This document shows, piece by piece, positions 57,675-64,000 of a stretch of DNA of 64,000 nucleotides (its first letter is position 1; every line of letters begins with the position of its first letter). The notes beneath the pieces were generated by a model, which ran no database searches, was not told the DNA's origin, and was given only the letters and a program-made list of their open reading frames with translations. Both the position numbers and the translations under genes were made by a program. The stretch lies in contig JAOWCC010001751.1 in the NCBI GenBank assembly GCA_030867875.1, positions 27,148,369-27,212,368 on the forward strand, given 5' to 3'. The DNA comes from Actinernus sp. WN-2022 (taxonomy: Eukaryota; Cnidaria; Anthozoa; Actiniaria; Actinernidae).

Positions 57675-58710
57675 CTTCTTGTGACAGTCTTTTATGTCGA
57701 CTTGTAATCCTTATCTTCAGTTCTTTTAACTCTTTCATCCCAATTAGGTTGCTGACCGAGCCAGAGTCAATAAGTACTTCTTTAGGGATGCCATTGATTC
57801 TCACTTTTATCACAGGTCCCTCAGAGAAGGTTGCATTACATCTCTCTCCCATTTGATCTGTCACAGTGAATGCAAAAGTACTACTCTTGGCACTATCACT
57901 CGCCTCCTGATCTCCAGCATAATTGGTGTTGCTGTGGTGTGACTGCCTATAAGGGGCTCCCCTCCGCTTGTCTCCATTGCCTTTTGGTTCACGACGATCA
58001 CTTTCTCCTCCTCTCCCACAATTCGCACATTTCTTTCCCTTTGCTGGACAGTTTCTATCTCTTGCGAGATTCCCTTCCCTGTCACAATTGAAGCACTTTC
58101 GACTTTTCTTCTCTCCTGCACCATTGCTCGTCTTGACTGCATTGACATTCCCTTCCTCTCTCTGTTGTGGCGACTCTGCTTGTCGACCGGCTGCTTCCCA
58201 AGCACGAGATTTATTTAAGGCCTCTGTTAATGTAATGTTTGGGGTTTCCAGCAGCTTTCTTTTCCGCTCAAAGTTATTTAACTTCTCGATCAGTTGATCT
58301 CTTAAATTGTCTTCCAAACTTCCTCCAAAATTGCAGTGTCGAGCTTGTTTTTTCAATCGAACCATAAACTGGTCAGCGGTCTCTCCGTCGTTCGGTGCCA
58401 GTTGTCGGAAAACGTGGCGTTCGTAAGGAATGTTATCCTCCGTCTTGAAATAGGAATCTAACTTCCGAATGGCTACTTTGTAAGCATTGTCGCCTTCTGT
58501 TGGGACTGGACCAGAATCCTGCAAGTCTTCGAATATATCCTGCACCTCCATTCCGGCGAAATGCAGTAATTGAGATGTTTTCTTTTTGATGCTTTCGATT
58601 CTCTTTCCCTCGGCGTAATACTCGAATGCACGCTTTCATTTGCGCCACCGCTCAGCGACTTGTGAAGCAGGCCCTGACAAGTCCAACGCGGGTAAAGTCT
58701 TCTCCGACAT
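57675..58710 (-). pseudogene. Gypsy gag and protease
   Basis: The start ATG at 58710-58708 lies 24 bp downstream of the LTR and opens MSEKTLPALDLSGPASQVAE. An in-frame TGA occurs at codon 25 (58638-58636), where related proteins have Trp. The frame then runs to the capsid-like region (DQFMVRLKKQARHCNFGGSL). The zinc knuckle is decayed: CFNCDREGNLARDRNC lacks the His, and the second knuckle (CANCGRGGE) lacks its end. The protease has VLIDSGSVSNLI with the catalytic DSG. The frame ends in a break near 57690. Confidence 0.9.
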
Positions 58711-58719
58711 GTTATTAGT

Positions 58720-58732
58720 ATCCTCGTCGCCA
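58720..58732 (-). promoter_or_regulatory. primer-binding site, tRNA-Ser type
   Basis: On the minus strand TGGCGACGAGGAT begins one base after the 5' LTR. It is complementary to a tRNA 3' end ATCCTCGTCGCCA, which matches animal tRNA-Ser(GCT) as I recall it. Confidence 0.75.
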
Positions 58733-58733
58733 A

Positions 58734-58890
58734 TGTCATGTACCTAGAAAGCCACTAAGGCTTGAACTACTATAAACTCGGACTCGTGCACACACAGTAC
58801 AGCTCGCTACTCGAGACCTCTTCAATCTCCCAGTATCACGTGATACATGGTTTCCCACACTAGGAATCTCCCGGATGTATAAACACTACA
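58734..58890 (-). repeat. Gypsy 5' LTR
   Basis: This LTR is 157 bp. It matches 53349-53507 apart from a few substitutions and a 2-bp deletion. It is followed by GGGGA (58891-58895), the target duplication. Confidence 0.95.
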
Positions 58891-59116
58891 GGGGATAAGT
58901 GGGGGATTCACTTTCCCACCTCATGCTAATTTGACATACACTTGCATAATTATCACGGAAGACTCGTTCAAGTTTCAAGCGGTACAAATAGAGTTAGACT
59001 AGACTCTAGAGATGCTTTTCAAAGTTTGGAGGGGAGAACTGAAGAAAGCTGTGGCGGCAGACTTGCTTGAAAGCCTGTTGAGAAAGGGTAAGTGTATACG
59101 TATGATTTACCGTTAG

Positions 59117-59446
59117 TTGGGGTGGCGGCGTGGCGCAGTGGTTAAGCGCTTCGCCTCTCACCTCTTTGGCCCGGATTCGATTCCCGGACCCGGCGCCATA
59201 TGTGAGTTGAGTTTGTTGGAATCTCGCCCTTGCTCCGAGGGTTTTTCTCCGGGTTCTCCGGTTTTCCTCCCTCCACAAAAACCAACACGCTAAATTCCAA
59301 TTCGATCTGTGATTTAGCCGGGTCCTGGCTTTGATCAGCCTCTGGCTGTTTTTCAGGTCCCGTTAGAAATTCCGGAAGTATTTTTTTTGTTTGTTTGTTC
59401 GTGATAAACTGGTCTATTGACCTTTTGACTTCAATTTTATGCCTCA
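59117..59446 (+). mobile_element. tRNA-headed SINE inside the MITE
   Basis: The head gtggcgcagtggttaagcgc (A box) and ggattcgattccc (B box) are followed by ccggcgccatatgtgagttg, cgctccgagggtttttctcc and ggttctccggttttcctccc. This is the body of a SINE widespread in corals, as I recall. The 1275 MITE copy lacks it, so it inserted after the MITE. It is a different family from the SINEs at 19149 and 51085. Confidence 0.82.
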
Positions 59447-59624
59447 TGGAAAGGGAACAAGGTGATTAAACAACATTTCAATATGGATCCCCGGGGTGAG
59501 GGGTCTTCACATGATTTTGATGCCCCAGGGTGTGGGACCTTCACTAGTATTCATGGCATTTTGGGTGAATGTCCCCGCTATGTCCGGGGTGGGGGGGAGG
59601 AGATTTCAGATGCCTGGTGCATTA

Positions 59625-60055
59625 CTTACCCTAGTTATCTCAATCCAATTTCTATACTCCAAAGGAAAAGATGTACGGTATTATAACTTTTTCCGAACCA
59701 ACATCGCATTCTGAACCAATTTTCAAACATCTTAATTTATTAATATTTTCTTACGTAATTAATCTCCAACTACCTACTTTGGTGTTTCAATGGTTTCACA
59801 AATCAATCCCAACTATTAAACTTCCTTGATTATTTTGAACTTGCCTCTGATAAACATCAATACTCTACCCGTAAAGCTCAGGATAATCATATTTACATAA
59901 AACAAGTCAAAACTACTCAGTATGAAATACGTTCTATTAAATTTACTGGTGCAAGAATCTGGAATTCTTTACCAAAACAAGCTCAAACACTCCCTTCTCT
60001 TTCCTCTTTTCTCAAACATATAGTAATCAATATATTAAAAGAATACTCGCAGTAA
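59625..60055 (+). pseudogene. LINE ORF2 C-terminus, right of nested insertions
   Basis: This continues 53208 with TYPSYLNPISILQRK. After frame breaks come a decayed FSEPTSHSEPIFKHL segment, then SDKHQYSTRKAQDNHIYIKQ and IRSIKFTGARIWNSLPKQAQ, ending with a stop at 60053-60055. The GARIWNSLP segment is diagnostic of the ORF2 end. A 3' tail probably continues to about 60330. Confidence 0.87.
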
Positions 60056-60330
60056 TATTATTAAGTGTATACTAGTTGTTGTTTTTTTAACTTAGAAGAA
60101 ACGTACTTTTATATTTACGTAATCTAATTCATTTTTATATATTAGAATTTGTAGGGGCATCCTCTTGATTAGTTCTAGGCTATTAGGATGTCTCGTACTC
60201 TTTGTATCTTATCTTAGTTTAGTCTCTCAAATATTTGTATTATTGTAACTATTTCTCCTTTTTTTTTTCTATTTGTAATACCTTGTAGTTAATCTGATAT
60301 ATTGAGTCAAATTAAACAAACTTGAACTTT

Positions 60331-61830
60331 GAGTATATTTCTAATTTAACAAGGTCGTTTCTAAGCGAGTAAATAACTATAAATCTTAGGCATAGACTAC
60401 TACTAGTAGTGAACTTCGTGTCTCATCTCTACCCAGAAGTCCTCACAGGCACCAATATGCTAATTATGTGATAATTGATAGAAGTTCCTCTTCTGGTAAG
60501 CTACTAAATAGACATGCTTAATATTGCCTGATTGCTACATTTGTCTATAGGTTGTTTGCCAGTAATTATTTATTTATTTATTTAGAGTAAGATTTATCTT
60601 CAGGCCATTTCATGACTAAAAAACCAGAGAGTAATCCTTAGAATTTGGACTTTTGTTTTAATTTCTTAATTAACAAAATAACATTAGATACTTTCTTTAT
60701 TAGATATAATTTCTTTGTTATAGTGGGTGCTTCCAATGGGCACACAAACACCTTGAAAATCAAATACAGTTTCATTATCTCCCAAAATAATGTAAATTAA
60801 GTAATAGAACACTGCTAACAGTACTATTGTACTCTTTCTCTTTCAGAATACATGTATGACAGAAAAGCAAAGATAGCACAGAATCATCAGGCATAAATGT
60901 ATAGTATACAACATGTTTGCTGGTTGGCTGAGTACACATGGGAGAAGACCAACAGATGAGACTTATAAAAAACATAAACTAGTCTATTTTAGGATCATTA
61001 CTAATCTTTAAAAAAAAAATTGTGCAGGTAATTGGAAGGTATAATTTCTTATAATAATATATGCTTACACCATTTTCTGGAATATTAATGCTTACCTAGG
61101 TATTTGTACAATGTATGAGCAGGATAATTTTAAATAAATGCCATGCAGGGACATTTATTTGAGACCCTGCTTTTTATTCAAGACCTGGCCTGGAAGCATG
61201 GTAATTGTGTCAATACATGTACCAATTTACAACTACCTGGTATACTAATTTAATGTATACTACTTCCATTCTACCGACGTTTCAGCACTTGGTCGCATTC
61301 TATCAACTAACTAGCCGTAGCATGGTTATAAGTGGCCCACCCTTGGATGCTTGCACAGGAATACGTGACCCTCCTCTCTCTGCATTTATAGAAGTCGAGG
61401 TCTCATTCACCAGTTAGCCCCAGAATATTATGCCGCTAGAGATTTGTTTACGTCGTTAATGGTTATTTTATGTTTGCATAACTGGACACATCAATACAAA
61501 ATCAAAGTTTACTGAAAATCCGATTAGCTGATGTAGGTATTTCTCTTAATTGGGGGCAAAAGTGTATCCTTTTGATTGCTTGATAAACACTTGCACAACT
61601 TTGTTACTCAGGAGGCCAAATGCCTTGCACAAGTAATGACTAGTCAAACAAGTTTCTTCTGTTCATGTTGTTTGATATTTGACACTAACACGGTTTTCCC
61701 ATGAGATAGAATGCACATTACAATTTATTCCACTCTTTTGTCAAAATGTTTGCCCTCAGTCTATATATTAACAACTAATCGCATGGGTCATCGTAAATGA
61801 TTAATTTCACTTGTGTCTTCAAAGTTGATA
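60331..61830. other. A+T-rich stretch without recognisable gene
   Basis: I saw no exon, RNA gene or element end. The short frames at 60775-60975 and 61205-61417 lack motifs. Confidence 0.4.
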
Positions 61831-61914
61831 AAATTACTCAAACACGTTCTGGTGAGAAGCCATATCAATGTCAGCAGTGTTGCAAGTGTTTTAACAGTAA
61901 GAATAGAACGTGAT
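61829..61914 (+). pseudogene. C2H2 zinc-finger scrap
   Basis: The plus strand encodes TQTRSGEKPYQCQQCCKCF followed by NSKN and a stop. It is the inter-finger linker (T-x-S/T-GEKPY) plus the first Cys pair of a C2H2 finger, with the normal Gly before Lys replaced by Cys. The rest of the finger is missing. It may be a relic of a zinc-finger gene or a weak exon. Confidence 0.5.
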
Positions 61915-62377
61915 AGCTACAACTAGTCTCTTAATTTTTAGCAACCTTTAGTAGAGCAGTTTTCACTTGACTATCCTAAAACCAAAGGCAAAATAATCAT
62001 ATCAATTCAGTGCTAATGCAAAATAATCGTCGATTACTTTGGACAGTCAATTGAAAACCGCTCTATAAATATCTATACGTTTTTTTATATCGTTCAAACA
62101 TTTTGTATCCATTTTTTGTGTATCATTTTCAAATATTGTGTTGATACATTCTCAAGCGATTTAAAATTAATTTATCAAGCAAAATTACTTGAAATCTGTT
62201 AGTTAAAGTAGCTTCCAAAATAATTTCTAGTTGCTATTTGTTTGTGTATTAACTAGAATTTAATTAAACTGGTCTGTTATTGTAATCACTAAACGAGTGT
62301 GAGTTGGTTCCTACCTAAATAATTTTTCTTCAAGCAATATTATGAAGCGGACTCTTGTAATTATTGAATTTATTTTG

Positions 62378-62580
62378 TGCATGCATGCACCCTGCGGATG
62401 CCATGCACGCATGCAGATGTGTCACAATTCGCATACATGCATCCTGCTGTATGTATGCACATGCATGCAGCCACTGCATGCATGATGCATGCAATGCATG
62501 CACAGAGGATAATTTTCGTGCACGAAACCTCCTGCATGTATGCACATGCATGCAGCATGCATGCACATTTTGGAAGGGGA
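62378..62580. repeat. GCATGC/TGCATGCA palindrome-rich repeat, second copy
   Basis: Tandem and inverted gcatgcatg words are mixed with ccctgc and tatgcaca spacers. The right boundary gcatgcatgcacattttgga is the inverse of the left boundary of the 51-kb copy. The ORFs on both strands here (cysteine/histidine/methionine-rich) are translations of the repeat. Confidence 0.85.
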
Positions 62581-62902
62581 GTGGAAATGAGCAAAACTGA
62601 AAATCTGCCACGGCGAGTGGAAATTAGCTGGAAACTACGAACTAGTTTTGTGGATTATAGCCATCACAGAATCAAACATACGCACCCAATGGGTAACTCG
62701 TGGATGCATATGTTTAGCTGATACTTAAAAGTGAAAGGCCAAGGCTATTTTTATTTTCTTGAGACTTATACAAGTTTTGTATTGTGAAAAATTACAATCA
62801 GGGTGTATTTTATGCTCAGTTGATAATAATTTCAAGCTATGTTACTTATTTTCTTTGTTTTACAGCTATTTCAATGATATTAATGTTGTCTGGGGGATAG
62901 GG

Positions 62903-63255
62903 ATTAGGATAAGGGACCAGGTCAAAGCACATGCCCCAACTAGGGACCCATTTTGTTCACCTGAGACAGCTGTCAGTGCAGGGCATCATCCCCATCCCCC
63001 ATGTTTGACCATCTATTTCCATTCACGGGGGGCTAGGGACAATTTAATAGAGCAAATGAAATGATAGTGTAAGACAAAACATGAAGTGCATTTGTTTCTA
63101 GATTATTCCATTTAGCTTCAGAGATATTTAAGAACACTTCTTTTTATATTGAATTTTTCCTCCAGAGGGGATGGCAGGCAGCAGCCCCCACTCCCCTGTC
63201 CAAAAATGGGTCCGTCTTGAGGGCATGTATTTTGACCTGCTCCCTAATAAGGAAT
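62903..63255. mobile_element. TIR element with ~50-bp diverged arms
   Basis: The arm 62910-62960 (gggaccaggtcaaagcacat, then agggacccattttg) is inverted at 63195-63250 (caaaaatgggtccg, then tgcccatga-like and tttgacctgctccctaata). No clear target duplication was found. Confidence 0.6.
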
Positions 63256-64000
63256 ATCGCATTAGGAAATAAGGCATTTAAAATAAATCAGGTATAGCCT
63301 TACGCATGCAGGCTAAAATAATATGGATAAATAAACCATAAGCTAAGTCGACTGAGTCATCCAGGTCCTATAACTCTTAACCATGATTCATTTTATGTCT
63401 GGTAATACTTACCCTAATTTCCTATTCCCTATATCTCCCAAACAACATTAATTTAAATTGCGATGTATGTTCATAGACATTTGATACAATTATTACATTT
63501 GATGGTCTAATGATCTTTAGATTGAGGATTTGAGAAAACGTGGTTGACCCTCTTCCCCAGAAAATTTTGAATTCAAATAGCTCTGACACATTAGTTCTTG
63601 TGATCTGGAAGAATTATTATTAAAATATATAAATGTTAATTCACAGTTTAATAATTATTCAGTTGTCTGAAACAGAGTCTAATCTTGTAAGAGCTTTGTT
63701 GGATAAGCTTGTACTAGAATTAAGGCTTCACATATTTAAAGCCTTAATAATCAGAAATCTCTCAGTGGGTACATAAGCGTTTTCTCTTTATTCCAGACTA
63801 TGATTGCTCAGCCTCTGCACTAGTGATGGGCATGGTGCACCCAGTTGCGGGTTGTTGGGAACCCTTCCTAGACTGGGATCTGTTGTTTGAGATCTAGGGG
63901 ATCTCTCCTGCCTTTGAGAAAATAAATAAATATGGAAATATGAGTGGAACATGTTGCCTAATAAATTACCTTATAGAAAAGCCCACAGTTAACGAATTCA
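63256..64000. other. stretch without recognisable gene
   Basis: A+T-rich with no recognised exon, RNA or element end before the window stops. Confidence 0.4.

Larger units (their letters stand above)
53349..58890 (-). mobile_element. Gypsy-type LTR retrotransposon, defective
   Basis: The element is 5.5 kb, with ~158-bp LTRs ending TG...CA, flanked by GGGGA on both sides (53344-53348, 58891-58895). Order on the minus strand: LTR, tRNA-primed PBS, gag with zinc knuckle, protease, RT, RNase H, integrase, C-terminal tail, polypurine tract, LTR. The uninterrupted MITE at 1275 confirms the insertion site. It is inactive: gag has an in-frame stop, RT lacks its YxDD segment, RNase H is partly duplicated, and integrase is split by a MITE. 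LTR divergence is low (a handful of changes in 158 bp plus a 2-bp indel). Confidence 0.95.
53209..59621. mobile_element. Harbinger-like MITE, split by Gypsy and SINE
   Basis: The left end tgcaccagtcatttgaaa and right end (ending ctggtgca at 59621) match the TIRs of the 548-bp copy at 1275. TTA flanks both sides (53206-53208, 59622-59624). Interior sequence follows the 1275 copy except for the inserted Gypsy element (53349-58890) and the SINE at 59117. Confidence 0.88.

Noticed and set aside
59117..59205. Functional tRNA gene
   Set aside because: The tRNA-like head continues into a SINE body and lies inside a MITE. Acceptor-stem pairing is poor.

Overview
This window is A+T-rich eukaryotic nuclear DNA, almost certainly from an invertebrate animal and probably an anthozoan cnidarian such as a coral. 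The sequence shows non-LTR retrotransposons, a Penelope-like GIY-YIG endonuclease, a Gypsy LTR element primed by a tRNA-Ser-like site, Crypton/KIAA1958-type recombinase relics, tRNA-headed SINEs and many short terminal-inverted-repeat (TIR) elements. The cnidarian placement is inference from that repertoire. I see no operons, no prokaryotic genes and no complete host gene. The only candidates for host exons are at 4290-4464 and 34034-34632.

Layout. 0-1.9 kb: a LINE reverse-transcriptase (RT) fragment abutting a Penelope endonuclease, then a Harbinger-like MITE. 3-5 kb: hairpins and a Crypton-like exon. 6.3-11.1 kb: a LINE split by a 3.48-kb TIR element that itself holds two large hairpins. 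11.3-12.1 kb: a broken Crypton-type gene. 12.9-16.6 kb: a GGGTAT-rich hAT-like element and a LINE split by about 33 copies of a 63-bp minisatellite. 18.4-19.3 kb: a TA-flanked MITE and a SINE. 19.5-31.3 kb: a complex block of inverted and tandem duplications, including two ~3-kb units that differ by inversion of one ~666-bp segment. 32.2-33.5 kb: small TIR elements, one with a tRNA-like centre. 34.0-34.8 kb: a candidate two-exon gene. 35.3-37.2 kb: nested TA-flanked MITEs. 37.9-42.3 kb: the most complete LINE, with an FP-like ORF1, a PHD finger, an endonuclease and an RT, interrupted by a 713-bp TIR element. 47.7-50.3 kb: two minisatellites. 51-52.1 kb: a SINE and palindrome-rich repeats. 53.0-60.3 kb: a stack of nested insertions. 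61-64 kb: mostly unannotatable, with a zinc-finger scrap and two more TIR-like repeats.

The best-supported structure is the nest at 53-60 kb. A LINE was hit by a Harbinger-like MITE (TTA target duplication). The MITE was hit by a 5.5-kb Gypsy element (GGGGA duplication) and also holds a SINE. The Gypsy element was hit by a hAT-like MITE (8-bp TTGTGTGC duplication) and by a LINE fragment followed by local tandem duplication. Every protein-coding element here is broken by stops, frameshifts or insertions, so I describe the locus as a mobile-element graveyard, not a working system.
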